Source: Alphaproteobacteria bacterium UBA1002 (GTDB taxonomy: Bacteria > Pseudomonadota > Alphaproteobacteria > Rickettsiales > UBA998). From it: 15,185 nt of DNA. A program made the position numbers and the translations under genes. The stretch spans positions 710-15,894 of the forward strand of contig DBAU01000005.1 of the NCBI GenBank assembly GCA_002291845.1, read 5' to 3'. Shown here piece after piece: positions 6,698 to 13,852 of the stretch. The stretch's first letter is position 1. Each line of letters begins with the position of its first letter. The notes beneath the pieces were generated by a model. It did no database searches, was not told the DNA's origin, and saw nothing but the letters and a program-made list of their open reading frames with translations.

Positions 6698-6726
6698 TTG
6701 ACCTTTGGCCGATTGGCCGCTAATAA
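6698..6726 (+). promoter_or_regulatory. rpmB: Candidate rpmB promoter
   Basis: TTGACC (6698-6703; 5 of 6, in the context gTTGACc), a 17-base spacer and TAATAA (6721-6726; a weak -10). It lies just after the stop of the upstream ORF and 35 bases before the rpmB ATG. The -35 is convincing, the -10 less so. Confidence 0.4.
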
Positions 6727-6761
6727 GGCTTTCCTTTAAAATTCAGACGCACGGATCGCAT

Positions 6762-7067
6762 ATGTCCAGAACCTGTGAATTGCTTGGCGTTGGCGTACAG
6801 TACGGAAACAAGGTTTCCCACTCCAACCGCAAAACCCGCCGCCGCTTTATGCCGAACATTCAGCCGATTTCGCTCATCAGCGATGCGCTGGGCGTCACGG
6901 TGCGCCTCAACCTCTCCGCCTCGACCGTCCGCACGGTAGAGCATAATGGCGGGCTGGATAACTTCCTCCTCACCACCGCGACCACCAAGCTGACCGAGGA
7001 AGGGGCTCGCCTGAAGCGCCGCATCCAGCGCGCGATGGCCAAGAAGGAAGAAAAACAAGCTGCGTAA
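6762..7067 (+). CDS. rpmB: 50S ribosomal protein L28
   Basis: A 101-residue L28 of the long alphaproteobacterial type. Seen: the start MSRTCELLGVGVQYGNKVSHSNRKTRRRF, then LISDALGVTVRLNLSASTVRTVEHNGGLDNFLL, both characteristic of the family, and a lysine-rich tail (AMAKKEEKQAA). The zinc-ribbon CxxC pairs of the metal-binding form are absent; only Cys5 remains. The frame is open upstream to 6705, but ATG 6762 starts the conserved sequence. A symmetrical terminator begins 23 bases after the stop. rpmB next to cobT in the opposite direction is familiar from alphaproteobacteria. Confidence 0.97.
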   Translation: MSRTCELLGVGVQYGNKVSHSNRKTRRRFMPNIQPISLISDALGVTVRLNLSASTVRTVEHNGGLDNFLLTTATTKLTEEGARLKRRIQRAMAKKEEKQAA

Positions 7068-7090
7068 TTCCTCCCACGAGGGACATGAGC

Positions 7091-7118
7091 AAAAAAGCCG
7101 CCCCCGGGCGGCTTTTTT
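7091..7118. terminator. Bidirectional rho-independent terminator between rpmB and cobT
   Basis: A perfect GC-rich stem, GCCGCC (7097-7102) with GGCGGC (7107-7112) around a CCCG loop, flanked by A6 on the left and T6 on the right. Each strand therefore ends in a U tract. It sits between the convergent rpmB and cobT genes and can serve both. Confidence 0.93.
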
Positions 7119-7166
7119 GTTGCCCTGCCACGCGTAGCCCGTGTGCAAGGACTCCCCTGATGGGGG

Positions 7167-9005
7167 TTATGTCTCAAACAGTTTTACGAGTTCCCGCGCC
7201 ATGGTTTCCCCCAGCCGCGTGATGTCGGAGAGGGTAACGGAGCGCGCGTAGTAGCGCCCCACATCATGGCCGATGCCGATGGCCAGGAGCTCCACGCGTT
7301 TTTCCCCTTCAATATGGGTAATCACATCGCGCAAGTGGCGGTCGAGGTAGCCGGGGAAGTTGGCGGATAAGGTGGCGTCATCCACCGGTGCGCCGTCGGA
7401 AATCACCATCAGGATGCGGCGGGCCTCGTTGCGCTTTAGTAAGCGGTTATAGGCCCAGAGCAGCGCTTCCCCGTCGATATTTTCCTTCAGCAGCCCTTCT
7501 TTGAGCATCAGGCCGAGGTTCCGCCGCGCGCGCACCAGCGGCTGATCGGCGGATTTGTAGATGATATGGCGCAGGTCATTCAGCCGCCCCGGCTTGGGCG
7601 GTCGTCCCGATTTCACCCAATCCTTGTAGCTGTGGCCGCCTTTCCAGTCGCGGGTAGTGAAGCCGAGAATCTCCACCTTAATGCCCGCCCGCTCTAACGA
7701 GCGCGCCAGAATATCCGCCGACAGCGCGGCGATGGTGATTGGCCGCCCACGCATGGAGCCGGAATTATCCATCAGCAGCGTAATCACCGTATCCTTAAAC
7801 GGCGCTTCCTTTTCCTGCTTATACATCTGACGGAAGGCGGGGTTGGAGACCACCCGCGCCAGCCGTGCGGTGTTGATGAGCCCTTCCTCCAGGTCAAAAT
7901 CCCACGAGCGCTGCTGGCGGGCAAGCAGCAGGCGCTGCAGCTGCGCCGAGAGGCGAGCGAAGGTGCCGCGCACTTGCGCCAGTTTCTGATCGAGCTGTGC
8001 GCGCAGGCGGGCCAGTTCTTCCGGGCTGGCCAGCCGATGGGCGGGCACCGCCTCATCAAACTGCTCTGTGTAGATGCGGTAGGGCTGATCGCCTGCGTAG
8101 AAGGTGCGCGGATCAAGCTGCGGGGTGGCGACGCCGGTGCGGCTTTCGCGCTGCTTGCGTCCGGCGGTTTCCTCGCCGCGCTCGCCCATGCTGGGGGATT
8201 CCTGATCGCCTTCATCGCCACTGCCGGGCTGGTCTTCCTGCTGCTCTTCTCCGCTGATCGCACCGAGGCTTTCAGTCTCATTCTGCTCATCGAGCGTTTC
8301 GCTATCCGAGGCTTCAACGGAATCAATCGCCGCCGCATCGCCGCCACCGGCCGCGTCTTCCCCGGTAGAGAGCTGTTTCAGCAAGGTTCGCACGGCGCGG
8401 GCATAATGCTGCTGATCGTCCAGCTGATCCTTCAGCGATGCCAGCGTATCCCCGGCGCTTTTGCGTACAAACGGCTCCCACAGCCGCACCAGCCGTGCCA
8501 GCGCCGCGGGGGGCGGCGCTCCGGTGATCTCCTCCCGCAGCAGGGCGGCCAGAATATCCGCCAGCGGCGGATCGGCGCGCTCGGAGAGCCGTGCATAGCC
8601 TTGCGCGTCACAATGCTGCTCTAGCCGTTGGTCAAGATGACGGCGCACCCCGGCATAATCACGCCCGCCGAGCAGGCTGACCCGCATCTGCTCCATGGCA
8701 TCGAAGATGGCCGCCTGATGATCGGCAGCTGGCCGCTCGCGCAGGTGTAGCTTCGGGTTGTGGTAACGCCGGCCTAATGCAGCGAGGTCAATGTCGGCGC
8801 GTAGTTTATCCAGCGCCTGTGCTTCCTGCGGGCCGACAGGCTTTGCCAGGCGCAGCGCCGCGTTATGGCCCAGCCCGGCGGGGCCGCCGCCTGCCTGAAG
8901 CATCACCTGCATCCGCCGGTCGCGCGCCAACGCCCGGGCCACGCCGGAAAGTGCGGTTTCCAGGGGGGCAGTGGAGTCTGGAGTAGGGGTCGGTTTCATC
9001 GCCAT
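7167..9005 (-). CDS. cobT: Cobaltochelatase subunit CobT
   Basis: A 612-residue CobT, the usual length for the family. An N-terminal conserved region (about 15-210) is followed by a very acidic, low-complexity linker (about 215-285, rich in E, D, S, G and Q) and a C-terminal von Willebrand A domain (about 400-610). The MIDAS metal site DNSGS is at 413-417, with SDGAPVDD at 536-543. In the aerobic cobalamin pathway, CobT and the AAA+ ATPase CobS form the complex that drives cobalt insertion by CobN into hydrogenobyrinate a,c-diamide. cobS is not next to cobT and is not in this window, nor are other cobalamin genes. The protein may work with a distant CobS/CobN or in another AAA+/VWA pair. ATG 9005 is chosen; ATG 8999 is an alternative. 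Confidence 0.93.
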   Translation of the reverse strand: MAMKPTPTPDSTAPLETALSGVARALARDRRMQVMLQAGGGPAGLGHNAALRLAKPVGPQEAQALDKLRADIDLAALGRRYHNPKLHLRERPAADHQAAIFDAMEQMRVSLLGGRDYAGVRRHLDQRLEQHCDAQGYARLSERADPPLADILAALLREEITGAPPPAALARLVRLWEPFVRKSAGDTLASLKDQLDDQQHYARAVRTLLKQLSTGEDAAGGGDAAAIDSVEASDSETLDEQNETESLGAISGEEQQEDQPGSGDEGDQESPSMGERGEETAGRKQRESRTGVATPQLDPRTFYAGDQPYRIYTEQFDEAVPAHRLASPEELARLRAQLDQKLAQVRGTFARLSAQLQRLLLARQQRSWDFDLEEGLINTARLARVVSNPAFRQMYKQEKEAPFKDTVITLLMDNSGSMRGRPITIAALSADILARSLERAGIKVEILGFTTRDWKGGHSYKDWVKSGRPPKPGRLNDLRHIIYKSADQPLVRARRNLGLMLKEGLLKENIDGEALLWAYNRLLKRNEARRILMVISDGAPVDDATLSANFPGYLDRHLRDVITHIEGEKRVELLAIGIGHDVGRYYARSVTLSDITRLGETMARELVKLFET

Positions 9006-9099
9006 GCTGAGCTCATGTCAGCTTCTATAAGATATTTTCCATGGCGTGGATATGGGGCAAAAAGCCCATGAAACAAGTTTAGGGCGACAGGAGCGTATT

Positions 9100-10416
9100 T
9101 TAGCTTTCGCTAACGTGTGGCGCGTGCTGCCGGATATCACGTACAGGGTAGGGGATGCCGATATGATGGGCGCGGAAGCGGTCCCAGATGTCGAGCAGCA
9201 GGTCACTGGTGATGTTGCCCACGCCGTTGATGGGATCGTCAATCCAGGCGCGCAGCTCCAGCTTTACGGAATAGTCATCCACCGCCATCATCAGTGCATT
9301 CGGGGCGGGGGATTTCAGCACGCGCGGATGCGCCGCTGCGGCCTCTTTCATCAGGCGCAGGGCCAAGCGTAAATCACTTTCAAACGATACATTGATGTTC
9401 ACCTTGATGCGGACATCTTTGCTGGAATAGCTCCAGTTTTCCACTTTTTCGGTGATGAGTAATTCATTGGGAATCAGGTGCTCCTTCCCGTCACGGGTGA
9501 TGACGGAAACACAGCGCGCCCCCAGCGTATTCACCCAGCCATAGGTCTGGGTATCCTGGATGAAAATCACATCGCCCGGTTTGATGGAGCGATCAAGCAG
9601 CAGGATGATGCCGCTGATGAAGTTCGATACAACCTTTTGTAAGCCAAACCCCAGTCCAACGCCGAGTGCCCCGGAGAACAGTGCCAGCGAGGAGAGGTTA
9701 ATGCCCAGCGTGTTCAGCGTAATGACAAACGCGATAATCAGCAGCGTGACACGAATGGTTTTGCTCAACAATACGCGCAGTGAGGGCGTCAGGCTGGTCA
9801 GCCCCTGCACTTGCTGCTCTGCCATGCGTGAAGCCAACCCGGCCAGCCATAACATGCCGATGAATGACAAAATGGCTTTAAAAATGATGAGTAGGGTGAT
9901 GCGGCTTTTACCCAGGCTGAAGCCCACCGCGTCCAGCTGGTCAATGGCAGGGCTGAGCAGGTTGAGAATATCCAATGCGGCGACGCTCCAGATAATCAGT
10001 GCGGCTAGCCGTGCAAGGCGTTTCTGCCTGACGAAGGATGAGATAAACCGTACTCCCACCCATACCGCGGTCAGCGTAGTGGCGATGGCAAGTAAGCGTA
10101 CTCCCGGGGCATGCTGTGCCGCAATCGCCAGCATCAACCAGAGGTAAAAGAGGCTGCAAAGTGGAAATAAAATGGCGCGCAGGCCCTGCAATGCACCATA
10201 AAACCAGCGGCCTTGATAGCGTTGAGCCAGAGTGCGTACAGGCGTTGCCAGCGGACGTCGCATTAAGGCACCTAAAATGAACGCCGCCGCCAGAAGGCCA
10301 CTTTGTAACAATGTATCGTAGAGAAAAATGTTTGCGGTGATCCAGCCCCAGATCATTTCAAGCGCGGTGTGTAGGCTATCGGAAGAAAAAAACGATGGCA
10401 TCGCAGTGCGGCTCAT
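9100..10416 (-). CDS. MscS-family mechanosensitive ion channel
   Basis: A 438-residue inner-membrane protein. About seven hydrophobic segments are visible (roughly 36-52, 82-100, 105-125, 137-155, 173-193, 218-236, 243-273). The last is the MscS pore helix, Gly/Ala-rich LFSGALGVGLGFGLQ and then VVSNFISGIILLLDRSIKPGDVI, leading into the beta domain and a cytoplasmic cage ending in IPYPVRDIR. Such channels open on hypo-osmotic swelling. With more N-terminal helices than E. coli MscS (three) and no large periplasmic domain, it is a mid-size paralogue. I use ATG 10416; a GTG at 10440 in the same frame is possible. cobT follows on the same strand after 94 bases that include a weak hairpin (9052-9069), so co-transcription is uncertain. 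Confidence 0.9.
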   Translation of the reverse strand: MSRTAMPSFFSSDSLHTALEMIWGWITANIFLYDTLLQSGLLAAAFILGALMRRPLATPVRTLAQRYQGRWFYGALQGLRAILFPLCSLFYLWLMLAIAAQHAPGVRLLAIATTLTAVWVGVRFISSFVRQKRLARLAALIIWSVAALDILNLLSPAIDQLDAVGFSLGKSRITLLIIFKAILSFIGMLWLAGLASRMAEQQVQGLTSLTPSLRVLLSKTIRVTLLIIAFVITLNTLGINLSSLALFSGALGVGLGFGLQKVVSNFISGIILLLDRSIKPGDVIFIQDTQTYGWVNTLGARCVSVITRDGKEHLIPNELLITEKVENWSYSSKDVRIKVNINVSFESDLRLALRLMKEAAAAHPRVLKSPAPNALMMAVDDYSVKLELRAWIDDPINGVGNITSDLLLDIWDRFRAHHIGIPYPVRDIRQHAPHVSES

Positions 10417-10655
10417 TATGGGTTCTTGGGAGGCTACCACGAAAATTCTTGTGCGCTGTAATGCATTGGCTGAGTGCGGACTTTGTTGTTATTTTGTCTG
10501 TGTTTAATGGCTTCAGTCAGGCAATTCACAAAAGATAGGATGGCCATTGATAGGTGCAACATTATAAAAATAAACCATTTTTTAAACGGCTTATCATATT
10601 GCGCGGGGTCAGGCAAACCAAAGCATTCAGTGCTGGATTTATTTTAATTCGTGGC

Positions 10656-10661
10656 TATAAT
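10656..10661 (+). promoter_or_regulatory. rpmF: Perfect TATAAT -10 of the rpmF–plsX–fabH operon
   Basis: TATAAT matches the sigma-70 -10 consensus at all six positions, 57 bases before the rpmF ATG, giving a leader of about 50 bases. The -35 is poor (CTGGAT at 10633-10638 with 17-base spacing). A transcript from here could cover rpmF through merR. Confidence 0.55.
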
Positions 10662-10705
10662 CCCGCGCTTTACAGCAATAAAAACAACTGAATCTATTCA
10701 ATTCT

Positions 10706-10712
10706 AAAGGAG
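10706..10712 (+). promoter_or_regulatory. rpmF: Strong Shine-Dalgarno of rpmF
   Basis: AAAGGAG, six bases before ATG 10719. It fits high-level translation of a ribosomal protein and contrasts with several genes in this window that have no Shine-Dalgarno at all. Confidence 0.85.
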
Positions 10713-10718
10713 TGTGCC

Positions 10719-10901
10719 ATGGCCGTACCCAAGAGAAAAACAAGCAAATCGGTTCGTAACATGCGCCGTTCGCACCATGCCCTGGATACGGTGAACGCCG
10801 TTGAGGATAAAACCACGGGCGAGCTGAAACGTCCCCACCATGTATCGCCTGATGGCTATTACAAAGGCCGTAAGGTGACCGAAGCCAAAGTGAACGTCTA
10901 A
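10719..10901 (+). CDS. rpmF: 50S ribosomal protein L32
   Basis: A 60-residue L32 starting MAVPKRKTSKSVRNMRRSHHAL and ending GYYKGRKVTEAKVNV, all typical. The zinc-binding cysteines of the metal-containing form are missing, so this is the zinc-independent type usual for proteobacteria. It is the first gene of a plus-strand operon; plsX follows after 28 bases. rpmF–plsX–fabH is an ancient conserved order that couples ribosome and fatty-acid gene expression. The yceD/DUF177 gene that often precedes it is not here; the upstream neighbour is the divergent mscS-like gene. Confidence 0.97.
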   Translation: MAVPKRKTSKSVRNMRRSHHALDTVNAVEDKTTGELKRPHHVSPDGYYKGRKVTEAKVNV

Positions 10902-10929
10902 GATCCACCGCTGACCCAACGGTAAGATC

Positions 10930-12015
10930 ATGACCGCCGAGGACTCGCGAGCCACCGCTCTGCCGCTCGCATTAGACGCTATGGGGGGCGATCACGCCCC
11001 TGGTGCTGTGGTAAATGGTGCCGCGCGTGCGCTGGCAAAAAATGCTGATCTGCGCTTTCTGTTTTTCGGTGATGAGGCCGCTTTGTTGCCGCTAATGCAG
11101 CGCGAGCCAGACGTGATGCGTGTCAGTGAAATTGTCCACACGACGGAAAAAGTGGCGTCAACGGATCTGCCCTCTGTTGCTTTGCGTAAAGCGACCAAAT
11201 CCAGCATGCGGCTAGCCATTGATGCGGTAAAAGAAGGCCGTGCATCTGGTGTTGTCTCATCTGGTAACACCGGGGCCTTTATGGCCATGGCAAAGCTGGT
11301 CTTTCGTACCTTGCCGGGCATATCACGCCCGGCCATCATTGGGATGATGCCCAACAAGCACGGGGATGTGGCAATGCTAGACCTTGGGGCGAATGTGCAA
11401 TGCAGCGCCCGGGATCTCTATGATTTTGCGTTGATGGGTAACGCTTACGCTCGCGCGATTCTTGGCCGCAAGAATCCAGCGGTAGGTATTTTGAATATTG
11501 GCTCGGAAGAAATCAAAGGCCATGAGGAACTTCGCGAAGCGGCAGCCCGCATTAAAGCCTCACCCGTGAAGATGAATTTTATTGGCTTTTGTGAGGGCAA
11601 CGATATCTGCAATGGTCAAGTTGATGTGATTGTCACCGACGGTTTTACCGGTAACATTGCGTTGAAAACCGCGGAGGGGACTTCGCATTTCATGTACATG
11701 CAGGTGAAGAATGCGATCACCAGCTCGATTTTCTCCAAACTTGGTTATGTGCTGGCGCGGCCTGGTTTCAAACAAATGAAACGCACGCTTGATCCGCGAC
11801 GTTTTAATGGCGCCATGCTAATTGGTCTGAACGGGGTGGCCATCAAAAGTCACGGGGGGGCAGACGGCAAAGCATTCGCCAGTGCTATCCGGGTCGCACA
11901 TCGTGCCGTAAGCAGCAAAATGAACGAACGCATCATCGAAGAGTTGACCATCGCGGGCAATCAGGATTACGAAGAGAGCAACGCCAACCACGACAGCCTT
12001 GCTCACTCATCATGA
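10930..12015 (+). CDS. plsX: Phosphate acyltransferase PlsX
   Basis: A 361-residue protein that converts acyl-ACP and phosphate to acyl-phosphate, the acyl donor for PlsY in phospholipid synthesis; peripheral to the inner membrane. Seen: LALDAMGGDHAPG at 13-25, SSGNTGAFMAMAKL near 110-123, GILNIGSEEIKG at 186-197, VDVIVTDGFTGNIALKTAEG at 231-250, and NGAMLIGLNGVAIKSHGGAD near the C-terminus. Slightly longer than the typical 340-350 because of short hydrophilic extensions at both ends. The stop overlaps the fabH start by ATGA (12012-12015), so the pair is translationally coupled. A seven-G run at 11854-11860 lies within the conserved SHGGAD coding segment. Confidence 0.97.
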   Translation: MTAEDSRATALPLALDAMGGDHAPGAVVNGAARALAKNADLRFLFFGDEAALLPLMQREPDVMRVSEIVHTTEKVASTDLPSVALRKATKSSMRLAIDAVKEGRASGVVSSGNTGAFMAMAKLVFRTLPGISRPAIIGMMPNKHGDVAMLDLGANVQCSARDLYDFALMGNAYARAILGRKNPAVGILNIGSEEIKGHEELREAAARIKASPVKMNFIGFCEGNDICNGQVDVIVTDGFTGNIALKTAEGTSHFMYMQVKNAITSSIFSKLGYVLARPGFKQMKRTLDPRRFNGAMLIGLNGVAIKSHGGADGKAFASAIRVAHRAVSSKMNERIIEELTIAGNQDYEESNANHDSLAHSS

Positions 12016-12974
12016 TTCGTGCCGTTGTTGCCGGCTGCGGCAGCTATCTTCCCTCGCGCATTGTTACGAACGCGGACCTGGAAACCTCGTTGGATACCAA
12101 CGACGCCTGGATTCGTGAGCGCACGGGCATCACCCAGCGTCACATCGCCGCAGAGGGCGAATGCACGTCCGACCTAGCTGCCAAAGCGGGGGCAGTGGCT
12201 CTGGCGCAAGCGGGGATCGCGCCGACATCGGTGGATACCATTCTGCTGGCGACCTCAACGCCGGATTATACCTTTCCCGCGGCCGCGACGCTGGTGCAGC
12301 AAAAGCTCGGCTGCGGCCATGCCGTGGCGATGGACGTGAATGGCGCCTGCTCGGGCTTTGTCTATGCCATGTCGCTTGCCAATGCACTGATCCGCTCCGG
12401 GCAATCAACCACGGTGCTGGTGATCGGGGCGGAAACCATGAGCCGCGTGGTGGATTGGAATGACCGCGGTATTTGCATATTGTTCGGTGATGGGGCCGGC
12501 GCGGTTGTGCTCACTGCGGAAGCGGGCGAAGGTGCACGCGGTGTCATCGGGGCGGAGATGTTTTCTGATGGCTCCCATGTTGAGTTGTTAAAAACGAGTG
12601 GGGGGGTTTCTGCAACCCAAACGGCCGGTTTTCTGCATATGCAGGGTAAAGAAGTATTCCGCCATGCGGTTTCCAAGATGAGCGAATCCTCAGGCCATCT
12701 GCTGGCGGCTCATGGACTGGATGTGTCTTCGGTAGATTGGGTGGTGCCGCATCAGGCCAATGCCCGTATTTTACATGCCTGTGCCGAAAAGCTGGGGCTC
12801 GATCCCGCAAAACTTGTGATGACGGTTGACCGCCACGCGAACACATCGGCGGCCTCCATTCCTCTGGCGTTAGCTACGGCCTCCTCCGATGGCCGCGTAA
12901 AGCGTGGTGACCTTGTGTTGCTGACTGCGCTTGGTGCTGGACTTACCTGGGGAAGCTGTATTATAAGATGGTGA
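12012..12974 (+). CDS. fabH: 3-oxoacyl-ACP synthase III (KAS III)
   Basis: A 320-residue enzyme that condenses acetyl-CoA with malonyl-ACP to start fatty-acid elongation. The catalytic triad is visible in family context: Cys113 in DVNGACSGFVYAM, His247 in VVPHQANARI, and Asn277 in RHANTSAASIPLAL. The N-terminus MIRAVVAGCGSYLPSRIVTN and the ending GAGLTWGSCIIRW are also typical. The length is normal. It is coupled to plsX by a four-base overlap and is followed closely by ihfA. A seven-G run at 12600-12606 interrupts an otherwise ordinary part of the coding sequence without breaking the frame. Confidence 0.97.
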   Translation: MIRAVVAGCGSYLPSRIVTNADLETSLDTNDAWIRERTGITQRHIAAEGECTSDLAAKAGAVALAQAGIAPTSVDTILLATSTPDYTFPAAATLVQQKLGCGHAVAMDVNGACSGFVYAMSLANALIRSGQSTTVLVIGAETMSRVVDWNDRGICILFGDGAGAVVLTAEAGEGARGVIGAEMFSDGSHVELLKTSGGVSATQTAGFLHMQGKEVFRHAVSKMSESSGHLLAAHGLDVSSVDWVVPHQANARILHACAEKLGLDPAKLVMTVDRHANTSAASIPLALATASSDGRVKRGDLVLLTALGAGLTWGSCIIRW

Positions 12975-13009
12975 AACAAACCAAGAATAAGAAGAAAGGC
13001 TCTGCTTCC

Positions 13010-13348
13010 ATGACTGACGATACGATCACCCGCGCTTACCTCGGCAATTCGGTTTACCGTGAAATCGGCCTGTCTCTGACCGAGTCCATGCAGTTAGTAG
13101 ATGCGGTGTTTGAAGAAGTTTCGCTGGCCCTAGAAGAAGGCGACTCGGTGAAGCTGTCTTCGTTCGGTACCTTCTCCCTTCGTAAGAAAAATGCGCGCGT
13201 AGGGCGCAACCCGAAAACCGGTATTGAGGTGCCGATCGAGCCGCGCACGGTGCTCTCGTTCAATCCGTCTAATTTGCTCAAGCAGCAGGTGAACGAAAAT
13301 CTGGGTGGCCATACCCCGCAGCAGAAAAAAACCGCCAACGCGGGATAA
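13010..13348 (+). CDS. ihfA: Integration host factor alpha subunit
   Basis: A 112-residue member of the HU/IHF family, which binds DNA as an alpha-beta heterodimer and bends it sharply; it acts in replication, recombination and transcription. Seen: VYREIGLSLTESMQLVDAVFEEVSLALEEGDSVKLSSFGTFSLR, then the beta arm GRNPKTG at 65-71, with intercalating Pro68, and VPIEPRTVLSFNPSNLLKQQVN. The position after plsX–fabH and before merR is usual for ihfA in alphaproteobacteria. An ATG at 12968 (inside the fabH end) would add 14 very basic residues (VKQTKNKKKGSAS). I prefer ATG 13010, which matches family N-termini and has AAAGG (12995-12999) upstream. The tail is hydrophilic and somewhat longer than in E. 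coli. Confidence 0.93.
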   Translation: MTDDTITRAYLGNSVYREIGLSLTESMQLVDAVFEEVSLALEEGDSVKLSSFGTFSLRKKNARVGRNPKTGIEVPIEPRTVLSFNPSNLLKQQVNENLGGHTPQQKKTANAG

Positions 13349-13356
13349 GCTAAATG

Positions 13357-13362
13357 AAGGAG
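13357..13362 (+). promoter_or_regulatory. Shine-Dalgarno that sets the merR start
   Basis: AAGGAG, six bases before ATG 13369. It lies inside the five-codon extension that an earlier ATG at 13354 would give, and therefore argues for the later start. Confidence 0.75.
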
Positions 13363-13368
13363 TCGCCG

Positions 13369-13836
13369 ATGTCAGTCACGCAATCTACGATGGCTGGCGA
13401 CGCGCTCCTTGATGCATCGCCTTATGGGACGCACACAAAATCTGCGTCTGCCATGAAGACGATTAGCGAGGTGGCTGATATTCTTGAGTTACCCACGCAT
13501 GTGTTGCGGTTCTGGGAGACAAAGTTTCCCCAGATCCAGCCGCTCAAACGCGCGGGGGGGCGTCGTTTTTACCGGGCTGAGGATATTGAAGCCCTGCTTC
13601 TGATTCGCGAGCTGCTGCATGAGCGCGGTTTCACCATCAAGGGTGCCGCCAAAGTGCTTCCTGAAATGCTCAAGGCCCGTCGTGCCGGGCAGGAGATCAC
13701 GCTGGTGGATGAGTTTGCCGGTGTGCCGGAGTCCGTCACGCTTGAACCGTTGGCCGAGCCTGTCTCTCTTTCTCAGCGTCAGGCGTTGGTGGCGTTGCGT
13801 CGTGAACTGGAATCGCTGCGTCGTTTGCTGGATTAG
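13369..13836 (+). CDS. MerR-family transcriptional regulator
   Basis: A 155-residue regulator. Residues 1-29 are a nonconserved leader. The winged-helix MerR DNA-binding domain follows: MKTISEVADILELPTHVLRFWETKF (29-53), with the wing RAGGRRFYRAEDI (61-73) and LLIRELLHERGFTIKGAAKVL (77-97). The C-terminal part is short, ends in an arginine-rich helix (LVALRRELESLRRLLD) and has no metal-binding cysteines, so it is not a metal sensor. This is the MerR protein commonly found directly after ihfA in alphaproteobacteria; its ligand and targets are unknown to me. Five bases separate the ihfA stop from the alternative ATG 13354. The gene ends 16 bases before the convergent membrane-protein gene, with no terminator visible. 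Confidence 0.9.
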   Translation: MSVTQSTMAGDALLDASPYGTHTKSASAMKTISEVADILELPTHVLRFWETKFPQIQPLKRAGGRRFYRAEDIEALLLIRELLHERGFTIKGAAKVLPEMLKARRAGQEITLVDEFAGVPESVTLEPLAEPVSLSQRQALVALRRELESLRRLLD

Positions 13837-13852
13837 CCCCGCCTGAGAGTGT

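Larger units (their letters stand above)
10417..10718. other. Divergent intergenic region between the mscS-like gene and rpmF
   Basis: This 302-base AT-rich region separates two divergent genes. The right half holds the rpmF promoter and ribosome binding site. The left half holds no convincing promoter for the mscS-like gene that I can name. A minus-strand frame of 60 codons with a TTG start (10434-10616) lies here but lacks a ribosome binding site and is not called as a gene. No tRNA, repeat or riboswitch-like structure was seen. Confidence 0.6.

Noticed and set aside
7154..7165. CCCC–TGAT–GGGG hairpin just after the cobT stop
   Set aside because: Only four base pairs and no T tract; the strong terminator at 7091-7118 already serves this end.
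7974..8624. Plus-strand open frame of 216 codons opposite cobT
   Set aside because: It is antisense to the cobT linker and N-terminal region. The apparent hydrophobic stretches come from the complement of acidic codons, and there is no ribosome site or promoter.
9052..9069. Hairpin ATGGGGC–AAAAA–GCCCAT between the mscS-like gene and cobT
   Set aside because: The stem is short with one bulged base and no T tract follows on either strand, so it is not called a terminator.
9100..9113. TTAGC–TTTC–GCTAA inverted repeat over the stop of the mscS-like gene
   Set aside because: Five-base stem without a U tract; chance is likely.
10434..10616. Minus-strand 60-codon frame with a hydrophobic segment, upstream of the mscS-like gene
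   Set aside because: TTG start, no Shine-Dalgarno, it overlaps the mscS-like start region, and its AT-rich codons are unlike the neighbours. A real small membrane protein cannot be fully excluded.
13354..13368. Earlier ATG for the MerR-family gene
   Set aside because: The AAGGAG at 13357-13362 lies downstream of this ATG and is ideally spaced for ATG 13369.
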